A stretch of DNA of 64,000 nt from Nocardioides gilvus (GTDB taxonomy: Bacteria > Actinomycetota > Actinomycetes > Propionibacteriales > Nocardioidaceae). Where the stretch lies: the NCBI RefSeq assembly GCF_003194605.1, contig NZ_QHKY01000002.1:124001-188000 (forward strand). The letters are read 5' to 3'. Under the pieces are notes generated by a model. That model made no database searches, was not told the DNA's origin, and saw only the letters and a list, made by a program, of their open reading frames with translations. Numbering within the stretch: the first letter of the stretch is position 1; each line of letters opens with the position of its first letter. Position numbers and translations under genes: made by a program. This document shows, piece by piece, positions 54,171 through 63,198 of this stretch.

Positions 54171-55067
54171 ATGAGCACTGCACCCATCGCACCGTTCGGA
54201 CGCATGTTGACCGCGATGGCGACGGCATTCAAGGACGACGGATCGGTGGACCTGGACGGCACCGCCCGCATCGCGGCCCACCTCGTCGACCACGGCAACG
54301 ACGGCGTCGTCGTCTCCGGCACCACTGGTGAGTCCCCGACGACCACCGTCGCCGAGGACGCCGAGATCCTGGTGGCCGTGAAGGACGCCGTCGGTGACCG
54401 GGCCACGGTGATCGCAGGAGTGGGCACCAACTCCACCCAGCACTCCGTCGAGCTGGCCCGCAACGCCGCCAAGATCGGGGTCGACGGCGTGCTCCTCGTC
54501 GCTCCGTACTACAACAAGCCTTCTCCTCGGGGAGTGCAGCACCACTTCGACTCGGTGATTGACGCGACCGACCTGCCGGTCATGCTCTACGACGTGCCCG
54601 GCCGGGTCGGCATCTCCATCGCCATGGAGACCTACGAGCGCACCGTCGCCTCCGACAAGGTCCTGGCGGTGAAGGACGCGTACGGCGACATGGTGCGGGC
54701 CACCCACCTGGTCGACATGGGTTACGCGGTCTACTCCGGCGACGACCCGGCGACGCTGAGCTTCCTCGCGCACGGCGGCTGCGGTCTCGTCTCGGTCGTC
54801 GGACACGCGGCCTCGCCCCAGCTCAAGCAGATGATCGACACCTTCCTGGCCGGCGACCACGTCGCGGCCCATACCATCTTCCGTCGGCTCATCCCTGCCT
54901 TCGACGCCGTGATGGGGGTGCCGAACTACGGCGCCACCACCGCCAAGGCCGCCCTGCAGATGCAGGGCGTCCTCGACAACCGCAACGTCCGCGGCCCGCT
55001 GGTGCCGCTGGACGACGCTGAATACGCCGCCCTGCGCGAAGGACTCGCTGCCGCAGGCCTGATCTGA
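54171..55067 (+). CDS. dapA: 4-Hydroxy-tetrahydrodipicolinate synthase
   Basis: This is a 298-residue enzyme joining pyruvate and aspartate semialdehyde in lysine and peptidoglycan synthesis. The Schiff-base lysine is K168 (LAVKDAYGD). Y140 in VMLYDVPGRVG and the SGTTGESPTT loop complete the active site. ATG 54171 has a GAGGGGG ribosome site; an open frame upstream to 54096 was rejected. It is followed nine bases later by the RNase J gene, a pairing common in actinobacteria. Confidence 0.96.
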   Translation: MSTAPIAPFGRMLTAMATAFKDDGSVDLDGTARIAAHLVDHGNDGVVVSGTTGESPTTTVAEDAEILVAVKDAVGDRATVIAGVGTNSTQHSVELARNAAKIGVDGVLLVAPYYNKPSPRGVQHHFDSVIDATDLPVMLYDVPGRVGISIAMETYERTVASDKVLAVKDAYGDMVRATHLVDMGYAVYSGDDPATLSFLAHGGCGLVSVVGHAASPQLKQMIDTFLAGDHVAAHTIFRRLIPAFDAVMGVPNYGATTAKAALQMQGVLDNRNVRGPLVPLDDAEYAALREGLAAAGLI

Positions 55068-55075
55068 GGAACTGC

Positions 55076-56770
55076 ATGTCTCATCCCCACCCCGAACTCG
55101 CCGCGGCCCCGCCGCTCGCCCAGGGCGCACTGCGTGTCATCGCCCTCGGTGGCCTGGGCGAGGTCGGTCGCAACATGACCGTCTTCGAGTACGACGGTCG
55201 TCTGCTGATCGTCGACTGCGGCGTCCTCTTCCCCGAGGAGCACCACCCCGGCGTCGACTTGATCCTCCCTGACTTCGACGCCATCCGGGACCGCCTCGAC
55301 GACGTCGAGGCCCTGGTCCTCACCCATGGCCACGAGGACCACATCGGCGCGACGCCCTACCTGCTCCGGGAGCGCGGCGACATCCCGCTGGTCGGCTCCG
55401 AGCTGACCCTGGCCCTGCTCGGGTCCAAGCTGCGCGAGCACCGGCTCAAGGAGACCGTGCACCATGTGGTCAAGGAGGGCGAACGCATCCAGTTCGGTCC
55501 CTTCGACCTCGAGTTCGTGGCCGTCAACCACTCGATCCCCGACGCCCTCGCTGTCGCCATCCGCACCGGGGCCGGCATGGTCCTGCACACCGGTGACTTC
55601 AAGATGGACCAGTTGCCGCTGGACGGCCGGGTCACCGATCTGCGGGCCTTCGCGCGACTCGGCGAGGAGGGGGTCGACCTCTTCCTCACCGACTCGACCA
55701 ACGCCGAGGTGCCCGGGTTCACCACCCACGAGAAGAGCATCGGTCCCGTCCTGGACCGGGTCTTCTACAAGTCGAAGCAGCGCATCATCGTGGCCTGCTT
55801 CGCCTCCCACATCCACCGGGTCCAGCAGGCCCTCGACGCGGCGGTCGAGCACAACCGCAAGGTCGCGTACGTCGGACGGTCGATGGTCCGCAACATGCAG
55901 ATCGCCAAGGACCTCGGCTTCCTGACCGTGCCGGCCGGCGTGCTCGTCGACGCCAAGGAGCTGGCCCATCTGCCGCCCGAGCGTCAGGTCCTGATCTCGA
56001 CCGGTTCGCAGGGCGAGCCCCTCTCCGCGCTGGCCCGCATCGCGCAGCGCAACCACTCGTTCGTCCACCTCGAGGAGGGCGACACCGTCGTCCTGGCCAG
56101 CTCGATGATCCCGGGCAACGAGAACGCGATCTACCGGGTGATCAACGGTCTCGCCAAGTTGGGGGCCAACGTCGTGCACAAGGGCAACGCTCTCGTGCAC
56201 GTCTCGGGCCACGCCAGTGCCGGGGAGCTCCTCTACTGCTACAACATCGTGAAGCCGCGCAACGTCATGCCGGTGCACGGGGAGATCCGTCACATGCTGG
56301 CCAACGCGGCGCTGGCTCGAGAAACCGGCGTGCCGGCGGAGAACGTCGTCATCGCCGAGGACGGCGTCGTCGTCGACCTCGTCGACGGCCACGCCAAGAT
56401 CGTGGGCAAGGTCGACTGCGGTTACGTCTTCGTCGACGGCACGACCGTCGGGGGTGACATCACCGAGGCCTCGTTGAAGGATCGTCGGATCCTCGCGGAG
56501 GAGGGTTTCATCTCGATCATCACGGTCGTCGACTCGGTCACCGGCAAGGTCTCCACCGGCCCGGAGATCCACGCCCGGGGGTTCGCCGAGCACGACGCCA
56601 CCTTCGACTCCGTACGTCCCCAGATCGTGCGGGCCATCGAGGCCGCCATGGAGGAGGGCGTCACCGACACCTACCAGCTCCAGCAGGCCGTACGCCGTGT
56701 CGTCGGTCGCTGGGTCAACAAGGCGCACCGTCGCCGGCCGATGATCGTCCCGGTCGTCATCGAGGCCTGA
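55076..56770 (+). CDS. rnj: Ribonuclease J
   Basis: This is a 564-residue metallo-beta-lactamase/beta-CASP ribonuclease. The zinc motif is THGHEDHIG (H84, H86, D88, H89), and later blocks are ADAVAIRTGAGMVLHTGDFK-like (HTGDFKMDQLPLDG), FASHIHRVQQALDAA and HVSGHASAGELLY. It degrades and matures RNA as endo- and 5'-exonuclease in the cytosol. Starts nine bases after dapA and is likely co-transcribed with it. The end is convergent with the cydDC gene (38 bases apart). Confidence 0.96.
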   Translation: MSHPHPELAAAPPLAQGALRVIALGGLGEVGRNMTVFEYDGRLLIVDCGVLFPEEHHPGVDLILPDFDAIRDRLDDVEALVLTHGHEDHIGATPYLLRERGDIPLVGSELTLALLGSKLREHRLKETVHHVVKEGERIQFGPFDLEFVAVNHSIPDALAVAIRTGAGMVLHTGDFKMDQLPLDGRVTDLRAFARLGEEGVDLFLTDSTNAEVPGFTTHEKSIGPVLDRVFYKSKQRIIVACFASHIHRVQQALDAAVEHNRKVAYVGRSMVRNMQIAKDLGFLTVPAGVLVDAKELAHLPPERQVLISTGSQGEPLSALARIAQRNHSFVHLEEGDTVVLASSMIPGNENAIYRVINGLAKLGANVVHKGNALVHVSGHASAGELLYCYNIVKPRNVMPVHGEIRHMLANAALARETGVPAENVVIAEDGVVVDLVDGHAKIVGKVDCGYVFVDGTTVGGDITEASLKDRRILAEEGFISIITVVDSVTGKVSTGPEIHARGFAEHDATFDSVRPQIVRAIEAAMEEGVTDTYQLQQAVRRVVGRWVNKAHRRRPMIVPVVIEA

Positions 56771-56808
56771 GCCCCGGCGTACGAGCATGACCCCGAGCAT
56801 GACCCCGG

Positions 56809-59800
56809 TCAGGCGACCGGGGTTGGCTGCCCTGCGTTCATCGTGACCACGTGGTCCATCTCATCCAGCCCGATGGTGCCGTGGGTGATCCAGAGGATCG
56901 TGCGACCGGTGGTGCCCAGGATCTCCGCGGTGACGGTGCGCGCGTTCTCGGCGTCGAGGTGAGCGGTCGGTTCGTCGAGGACCAGCACTGGCAGATCGGC
57001 TAGCAGTGCGCGCGCCATCGCCAGGCGGGCCCGCTCGCCGCCGGAGACGTGGGCGAATCCTTCACCGATCATCGTCTCGGCACCGTGGGGGAGCGCGGCC
57101 ACCCAGGCACCGAGGCGCGCCTGGTCGAGGGCCGTGCGCACCTCGGCGTCGGTGGCCGTGGGACGGGCGAGACGTACGTTCTCGACCACGGTCGAGGCGA
57201 AGACGTACGGGTCGTCGTCGACCAGCCCCACACGCTCCCGGATGCGGTCGGCAGCCAGCGTGCGGGCCTCCTGGCCGTCCCACCGGACGGCGCCGCCCAT
57301 CGGGTCGAGGAAGCGCATCAGCAGCGCCGCCACCGTTGACTTGCCGCACCCGCTCGGGCCGACCAGGGCGACTCGGCCCCCCGCCGGGAGGTCGAGATCG
57401 AGTCCGGTGAAGGCGGGGGTGGCGCCCCATCCGGCGTCGACACTGTCGAGCGTGCCGTGCGGGTGGGCGGACAGGGGCGCCTGTGAGTTGTCGGTCTCGT
57501 CGATCGCTGGGGCCTGGCTGGTCAGGGCATCGAGGCGCATTCGCGCGGCGCGCGTGCGCACCGCCACCGGGGCGGCGTCGACCAGGGGACCCAACACGTC
57601 AACCAGTGCCAACGGCAGCATGACCAGGAGCGCGGTCATGGCCGGCGACAGCTCACCCCGGCTCAGGGGGTCGGTGAGCAGCCACGCCATGGCGATCAAC
57701 CCGAAGCCACAGGTCAGGGTGACGAGGAGATGACCGCGTGCGGTGGCTGCCGCCGAGCGGACGGACGAGGTGCCCAGGCGCCTCGAGGCCCCGTCGACCT
57801 CGTCGAGCACCCGGTCGCGCGCCTGCCACAACACCCACTGGCGCAGGTCGTGGAGGTAGCCCTCGACGTGGGTGGAGACACCGGCGCGGGCGGAGACGAA
57901 GTCAGCTTCGGCCGACCACACGCCGCGCAGGGTGCGGATGTGGATCAGCACCCCGAGCAGGCAGACCGCGACGATGACGGCGCCGCCGACCGGGTGGACC
58001 AGCACGGCGAAGAGGCCGGCGAGCACGAGCACGAAGGCAGCCGTGGAGCGCGGTTGGCGCACCCGCAGCTGTTCGTCGACGAAGGCGTCCACGTCGTCGA
58101 CGACCGAGGTGAGCAGGTCACCGCGACGCACCCCGAGTCGGCCGGGCACCAGCGGCACCAGAGCGTCGTAGACCTGGGCTCGCCGCTCGGCGAGCATGCG
58201 GAAGGCCGCGTCGTGCGAGACCAGGCGCTCGGCGTAACGGAGCACGGGTCGGGCGAGACCGAACGTACGGACCCCGACGATCGCGACGATCAGGTACATC
58301 ACCGGCGGATGCTCGGAGGCACGCGTGATCAGCCACGCGGCGGTCGCCGTCAGAGCCACGCCGGAGGCGACCGAGAGACCACCCAGGAGGGTGCCGGTAC
58401 GCACGCCCCACCGGGTCGGCTCCACGGCGTCGTCCGAGATGGTCACCTGTCGGGCCCTTCGGGGCGCTGCGAGTGGGGGAGTTTCCACGGCGACACCCGC
58501 AGAAGCGATCGGCGCGGGGACGTGCACCACGTGGTCGGCCGCTTCGACGACCTGCTCCCGGTGAGCCACGACGACGACGAGGCAGCGGTCGGCGAGGCGA
58601 CGGAGCGTACGCAGGAGGACAGCTTCGCTGGCGGCGTCCAGGTGGGCGCTCGGCTCGTCGAGCAGCACCACCGGGCGCTGTGCCAGCACCACTCGCGCGA
58701 GGCCGAGTCGAGCGCGCTGGCCAGCGGAGAGACCGGCGCCGTCCTCTCCCAGGAGGGTGTCGATGCCTCGGGGCAGGAGGCTGACGACGTCGCCCAGGTC
58801 GACGTCGTCCAGGGCACGCCACACCGCGCAGATCAGTGCCTCGGGTCGACCCACCCGCAGGTTCTCCTCGATGCTGCCGGGGGTGAGCCAAGGACGCTGG
58901 GGTGCCGTCGCCACCGTGGCACGCCACTGCTCGGGCTCCACGTCGGCCAGTAGATGCTCGCCGATCCGGACGTCACCGACGGTGGGTCTGAGTTCACCGG
59001 AGAGCACGGACAACAGTGTCGACTTGCCGGAGCCGGACGGGCCGGTGATCGCCACCAACCCGGTGGTGGGCAGCGTCGCGGTCACGGGCGCGAGGGCGGG
59101 TGTCTCGCGGCCGGGGTAGGTGAAGCCGACCCCAGCCAACGTGATCGAGATCGGCGTCTGCAGGGCCCTGGCGGGGATGGCGCCGGAGGCGTCGGCTCGC
59201 TCCTCGACACCTTCGAGCAGGGCGGTGGCGGCCTCGAAGGTGGCTGCACCTTCCGCGGCGCTGTGGAACTCCGCCCCGACCCGACGCCACGGCCAGTACG
59301 CCTCCGGGGCGAGCAGCAGCACGATCAGGGCGGTCTCGAAGTCCATGCCGTCGGCGGTGAGGCGCAGACCGACGACGACGGCGACCAGCGCGACCGAGAT
59401 GGTGGCGATGAACTCCAGGGCGGCCGAGGAGACGAAGGCGATCCTGAGGGTGTCGAGCGTGGCCTTGCGGTAGCGCTCGGTCACCTGGCGGATCGTGCGC
59501 GACTGCGCGTCGGCGCGACGGTGCGCCACCAGGGTGGGCAGACCGCGTACGACGTCGAGGAAGTGTCCCGACAGGGTGGCGAGCTCCCGCCACTGGCGGT
59601 CTGCGGTGTCCCTGGTGTTGAGACCGACGAGGATCGCGAAGATCGGCACCAGGGGCAGGGTGAGGACGACGATCAGCCCGGAGATCCAGTCCAGCCAGAA
59701 GATGGTCGCCACCGTCGCGACGGGAAGCACTGCCGCGAGCACCAGCGACGGGAGATACCTGGTCAGGTAGGGCTCGACGGCGGCCATGCCCCGGGTGGCC

Positions 59801-60156
59801 AGTGCGGTCATCTCGCCCGTACGCGTGCGCGAGAGGTCCACGGCGTCGAGGCGGGCGGCGGACTCCAGGAGCCGGCGTCGCAGGGTGGTGGAGACGACGT
59901 CCGCGGCCTTCGCGCCACTGACGTCGACGACGTAGGAACAGGCGGCGCGGACGATGACGATGCCGCCCAGCCAGAGGGCGGGGGAGTGCCACCCGGGGCC
60001 AGCGGGGTCGGTGACCAGGCGGACGATCAGGACGCCGATCGCCCAGGCCTGGGCGACCGCCAGAAGGCCCTGCGTCGTCCCGGCAACCAGCCCCACCACG
60101 AGAGGGCGGCGCGCGGGCAGGAGGTGCGGGACGAACGCAGGGTCAAGCGGTTTCAT
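56809..60156 (-). CDS. cydDC: Fused CydD-CydC thiol/heme exporter for cytochrome bd assembly
   Basis: This is a 1115-residue protein with two full ABC exporter halves in one chain. Each half has six membrane segments and an ATPase: Walker A GPSGSGKST near residue 370 and GPSGCGKST near 932, signature sequences SAGQRARLGLARV and SGGERARLAMARA, and Walker B VVLLDEPSAHLD and VLVLDEPTAHLD. ATG 60156 was chosen; a His-rich upstream frame lies opposite cydB and is spurious. It follows cydB by five bases. In E. coli, CydD and CydC are separate and export glutathione/cysteine or handle heme; the fused form is common in actinobacteria. Confidence 0.94.
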   Translation of the reverse strand: MKPLDPAFVPHLLPARRPLVVGLVAGTTQGLLAVAQAWAIGVLIVRLVTDPAGPGWHSPALWLGGIVIVRAACSYVVDVSGAKAADVVSTTLRRRLLESAARLDAVDLSRTRTGEMTALATRGMAAVEPYLTRYLPSLVLAAVLPVATVATIFWLDWISGLIVVLTLPLVPIFAILVGLNTRDTADRQWRELATLSGHFLDVVRGLPTLVAHRRADAQSRTIRQVTERYRKATLDTLRIAFVSSAALEFIATISVALVAVVVGLRLTADGMDFETALIVLLLAPEAYWPWRRVGAEFHSAAEGAATFEAATALLEGVEERADASGAIPARALQTPISITLAGVGFTYPGRETPALAPVTATLPTTGLVAITGPSGSGKSTLLSVLSGELRPTVGDVRIGEHLLADVEPEQWRATVATAPQRPWLTPGSIEENLRVGRPEALICAVWRALDDVDLGDVVSLLPRGIDTLLGEDGAGLSAGQRARLGLARVVLAQRPVVLLDEPSAHLDAASEAVLLRTLRRLADRCLVVVVAHREQVVEAADHVVHVPAPIASAGVAVETPPLAAPRRARQVTISDDAVEPTRWGVRTGTLLGGLSVASGVALTATAAWLITRASEHPPVMYLIVAIVGVRTFGLARPVLRYAERLVSHDAAFRMLAERRAQVYDALVPLVPGRLGVRRGDLLTSVVDDVDAFVDEQLRVRQPRSTAAFVLVLAGLFAVLVHPVGGAVIVAVCLLGVLIHIRTLRGVWSAEADFVSARAGVSTHVEGYLHDLRQWVLWQARDRVLDEVDGASRRLGTSSVRSAAATARGHLLVTLTCGFGLIAMAWLLTDPLSRGELSPAMTALLVMLPLALVDVLGPLVDAAPVAVRTRAARMRLDALTSQAPAIDETDNSQAPLSAHPHGTLDSVDAGWGATPAFTGLDLDLPAGGRVALVGPSGCGKSTVAALLMRFLDPMGGAVRWDGQEARTLAADRIRERVGLVDDDPYVFASTVVENVRLARPTATDAEVRTALDQARLGAWVAALPHGAETMIGEGFAHVSGGERARLAMARALLADLPVLVLDEPTAHLDAENARTVTAEILGTTGRTILWITHGTIGLDEMDHVVTMNAGQPTPVA

Positions 60157-60161
60157 GCGAC

Positions 60162-61214
60162 TCAGCTCTCCACGTGCTCGGTGACGGCGGCGTGTCCGGT
60201 GTGGCCCGTGTGAGCGATGTGGTCGGGGATGTGCGCGGTGGTGATGCGCTTGCGGAAGACCCAGTAGGTCCACCCCTGGTACATCAGGACGATCGGGGTG
60301 AAGGCGACCGCTACCCAGGTCATCACCTTGAGCGTGTAGGCCGTGGCAGCCGCATTGGTGGTGGTCAACGAGAAGGCCGTGTCGGTCGTCGAGGGCATCA
60401 CGTCGGGGAAGAGCGCCAGGAAGAGGCCTCCGACCGCGAGCGCAATGGTCACGAAGGTGCCGATGAAGGCCCAGCCCTCACGCCCTGCCTGGTTGGCGAT
60501 GAGCGCGCCCACCAGGGCCAGAGCGGCCACCACGAAGGCGACGGCCGAGCTGAGGTCGCCGGTCCTCACCTGGATCCACACCATGAAGACGACCGCCAGG
60601 ACGGCGGCCAGCAGGCCCAGTCTGGTGCCCAACGCCCGCGCCCGGTGCCGGATGTCGCCGTCGGTCTTCAGTGCGATGAAGAAGGCGCCGTGGGTGGCGA
60701 AGAGCGTTGCGGTCACCAGACCACCCAGCAGGCCCAACGGGTTCAACAGGGTGAAGAGGTTGCCGGTGAACTCCTTGGTGGCGTCGATCGGGACACCCGC
60801 AACGATGTTGGCGAAGGCCACGCCCCACAGGACGGCCGGCAGCCAGGAGCCCAGGATGAGCGCCCGGTCCCACCGTGCCCGCCAGCTGTCGGTGTCGCCC
60901 TTGTGGCGGTACTCGAAGGCCAGGTTGCGCACGATCAGGGCGACCAGGATCAGCAGCAGCGGCAGGTAGAAGCCGCTGAAGAGAGTGGCGTACCACTCGG
61001 GGAAGGCCGCGAAGGTGGCGCCGCCGGCGACCAGGACCCAGACCTCGTTCCCGTCCCAGGTCGGTCCGACGGCGTTGTACATGACACGGCGTTCCTTCTC
61101 GTCCTTCGCCAGCACGGGCAGCAGCATGCCCACGCCGAAGTCGAACCCCTCGAGGGTGAAGTAGCCGATCCACAGGATCGCGATGAGCGCGAACCAGACA
61201 GTGGTGAGTTCCAT
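60162..61214 (-). CDS. cydB: Cytochrome bd oxidase subunit II
   Basis: This is a 350-residue membrane protein with about eight membrane segments. Family signs are the start WFALIAILWIGYFTLEGFDF, GVGMLLPVLAKDEKERRV, GPTWDGNEVWVLVAGGATFAAFP and the FEYRHKGDTDSWRARWD loop. It forms the oxidase with CydA, 13 bases upstream, and precedes cydDC by five bases, so all form one unit. The last residues are His-rich (HIPDHIAHTGHTGHAAV). Confidence 0.97.
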   Translation of the reverse strand: MELTTVWFALIAILWIGYFTLEGFDFGVGMLLPVLAKDEKERRVMYNAVGPTWDGNEVWVLVAGGATFAAFPEWYATLFSGFYLPLLLILVALIVRNLAFEYRHKGDTDSWRARWDRALILGSWLPAVLWGVAFANIVAGVPIDATKEFTGNLFTLLNPLGLLGGLVTATLFATHGAFFIALKTDGDIRHRARALGTRLGLLAAVLAVVFMVWIQVRTGDLSSAVAFVVAALALVGALIANQAGREGWAFIGTFVTIALAVGGLFLALFPDVMPSTTDTAFSLTTTNAAATAYTLKVMTWVAVAFTPIVLMYQGWTYWVFRKRITTAHIPDHIAHTGHTGHAAVTEHVES

Positions 61215-61227
61215 TGATCCTTCTCCC

Positions 61228-62673
61228 TCAGTACGCGAACGCCATGGGGCGGTCGTCGTCGTTGCCGCCCACGGGGACCTCAGGGGTCTCCTCGTACGGG
61301 GCGGCGCCGATCTTGATGAACTTGGCGAGCAGCCCGAGCTCGATCACCGCGAGCACGGCGTAGAGCAGGGTCAGCACGATCAGCGACGTGGCCGCCTCGA
61401 AGACGCTCACACCGGGCGACACAGCGTTCTGCGTGGTCATCAACCCGTAGACGGCCCAGGGCTGGCGACCCATCTCGGTGAAGATCCAGCCGAACGAGTT
61501 GGCACCCACCGCGAAGACCGGCAGCGAGATCCCCATCCACCCGACCCATCCCATGATCGGGTTCCGACGGCCCTTGCGGGTCATCCACAGCAGGGCGGCC
61601 GCACCGCCCGCGACGACCATGCCCAGGCCCATCATGAAGCGGAAGGACCAGTAGGCCACCGGGATCACGGGCGAGTAGTCGCCTGCGTGGTAGTACGTGG
61701 CGCCCGGGTCCTGCCCGTACTGCTCCTTGTACTTCTCGCGCAGTGGGTTGATGCCCTCGACCTCGCCGTTGAACGAACCGGTGCCGAGGAAGGAGAGCAG
61801 TCCGTGGACCTCGATGATCGGCGTCGCCTCCGAGCCGTCCAGCTTGCCCCAGGTGAGCACCGAGAACGGCGCGGTCGAGGTGGTCTCGTACAGACCCTCG
61901 GCGGCCGCCATCTTCATCGGCTGCACCTCGGTCATGACCTTGCCCTGGAAGTCGCCCGAGACGGCCACGCCGAGGCCGCCGATCAGGGCCGCGACGGCAC
62001 CGATGCGGATCGCGGTCCGGTAGAGCGGACGGTCGTGCTCGTGCCTCTTGCTGACGTAGAGGTAGGCCGCGACGCCGGCCATGAACGCACCCGCGGTCAT
62101 GTAGGCGGCCATGATCACGTGCGGGAAGGTGACGAGCTGGACCTTGTTGAACATGACGGCCCAGAAGTCGATCATCTCGGCGCGACCGTTGGCCTCGTTG
62201 TAGAAGTAGCCGACGGGGTGCTGCATCCAGCTGTTGGCCGCGAGGATGAAGTAGGCCGAGGCGAGCGTGCCGAGGTGGACCAACCACATGCAGGCGGCGT
62301 GCAGGGCGCGGGGGAGCTTGTCCCAGCCGAAGACCCACAGTCCCAGGAACGTGGACTCGAGGAAGAAGGCGAGCAGTCCTTCGATCGCCAGGGGTGCTCC
62401 GAAGACATCGCCGACGAAGCGCGAGTAGTCGGACCAGTTCATGCCGAACTGGAACTCCTGCACGATGCCGGTCACCAGGCCGAGTGCGAAGTTGATCAGG
62501 AAGAGCTTGCCGAAGAACTTGGTCAGACGCAGGTACTCCTCCTTGCGGGTGCGCAGCCACATGGTCTCCAGGATCGCCAGCAGGGCGGAGAGACCGATCG
62601 TGAGCGGCACGAACAAGAAGTGATAGACGGTGATGATGCCGAACTGCCATCTGGCAATTTCCAGAACGTCCAC
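61228..62673 (-). CDS. cydA: Cytochrome bd oxidase subunit I
   Basis: This is a 481-residue quinol oxidase subunit carrying hemes b558, b595 and d. Visible signs are ARWQFGIITVYHFLFVPLTI with heme ligand H18, LLAFFLESTFLGLWVFGWD, ANSWMQHPVGY and GRQPWAVYGLMTTQNAVS. The Q-loop is of the short type. GTG 62673 is the start; an overlapping ATG at 62675 is out of frame. Its promoter region (62674-62785) contains the operator cluster it shares with blaI, so it may be under BlaI control. Confidence 0.96.
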   Translation of the reverse strand: MDVLEIARWQFGIITVYHFLFVPLTIGLSALLAILETMWLRTRKEEYLRLTKFFGKLFLINFALGLVTGIVQEFQFGMNWSDYSRFVGDVFGAPLAIEGLLAFFLESTFLGLWVFGWDKLPRALHAACMWLVHLGTLASAYFILAANSWMQHPVGYFYNEANGRAEMIDFWAVMFNKVQLVTFPHVIMAAYMTAGAFMAGVAAYLYVSKRHEHDRPLYRTAIRIGAVAALIGGLGVAVSGDFQGKVMTEVQPMKMAAAEGLYETTSTAPFSVLTWGKLDGSEATPIIEVHGLLSFLGTGSFNGEVEGINPLREKYKEQYGQDPGATYYHAGDYSPVIPVAYWSFRFMMGLGMVVAGGAAALLWMTRKGRRNPIMGWVGWMGISLPVFAVGANSFGWIFTEMGRQPWAVYGLMTTQNAVSPGVSVFEAATSLIVLTLLYAVLAVIELGLLAKFIKIGAAPYEETPEVPVGGNDDDRPMAFAY

Positions 62674-62726
62674 ATTGACTCCGTTGGTGAGTGGCCATGG
62701 CCGGAGTTCCTCGAACCCCGGCCTCT

Positions 62727-62779
62727 ACTACGCACTGTAGTTACTACGCACTGTAGTACGGAGTGCTCCGTAGTACTAT
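62727..62779. promoter_or_regulatory. Operator cluster in the cydA-blaI divergent promoter
   Basis: ACTACGCACTGTAGT occurs twice in tandem (62727-62741 and 62743-62757). Each is an ACTAC/GTAGT dyad like the BlaI/MecI operator core (TACAxxTGTA-type). A third palindrome, TACGGAGTGCTCCGTA, lies at 62757-62772. TACTAT (62774-62779) fits a -10 element for blaI, and TACAGT inside each dyad fits a -10 element for cydA on the other strand. Confidence 0.7.
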
Positions 62780-62794
62780 GTGGGGGTGACCACG

Positions 62795-63190
62795 ATGAAG
62801 CGGACCCCCCGTAAGCAGGCCAAGGCATCGCTCGGTGAACTCGAGCGCGCGGTGATGGACGTCCTGTGGGAGCTGCCCGATGGACAGGACGTCACGGTGC
62901 GTGAGGTGCACACCACGCTCAGCTCCACTCGCGACGTCGCCTACACCACGGTCATGACGGTGATGGACCGGCTGGCTCGCAAGGAGCTGGTCGTGCAGCA
63001 GAAGTCCGGGCGTGCCTACCGTTACCACCCAGCGACCTCGCGCGCGGAGATGACCGCCGACATGATGCGCGGCACCCTGTCCACCCTCGGGTCGGGGGAG
63101 CGTGGCCCGGCACTCGTCGCCTTCGTGGAGGAGGCGTCCGCCGAGGACGTGGAGGCGCTGCGTCAGGCCCTCGCTGCCCTGGGCGACTGA
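62795..63190 (+). CDS. blaI: BlaI/MecI/CopY-family repressor
   Basis: This is a 131-residue regulator. The winged helix (LGELERAVMDVLWELPDGQD, VREVHTTL, VAYTTVMTVMDRLARKELVV, GRAYRYHP) is followed by a C-terminal dimerisation helix. ATG 62795 has GGGGG eight bases upstream. A GTG at 62786 would give a nearly leaderless start if TACTAT at 62774 is the -10, so the start is uncertain by three codons. It is followed eight bases later by its likely partner, an M56 protease. Such repressors are released when the protease cuts them. Confidence 0.9.
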   Translation: MKRTPRKQAKASLGELERAVMDVLWELPDGQDVTVREVHTTLSSTRDVAYTTVMTVMDRLARKELVVQQKSGRAYRYHPATSRAEMTADMMRGTLSTLGSGERGPALVAFVEEASAEDVEALRQALAALGD

Positions 63191-63198
63191 CTGCCGAC

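Noticed and set aside
54926..56800. A 624-codon open frame antisense to the RNase J gene.
   Set aside because: No motifs and an Asp/Val/Gly-biased composition; the plus-strand gene is unmistakable.
60157..60273. His/Arg-rich N-terminal extension of CydDC.
   Set aside because: It overlaps the 3' end of cydB in another frame and comes from the His-coding tail of cydB; CydD proteins start near MKPLDPAF.
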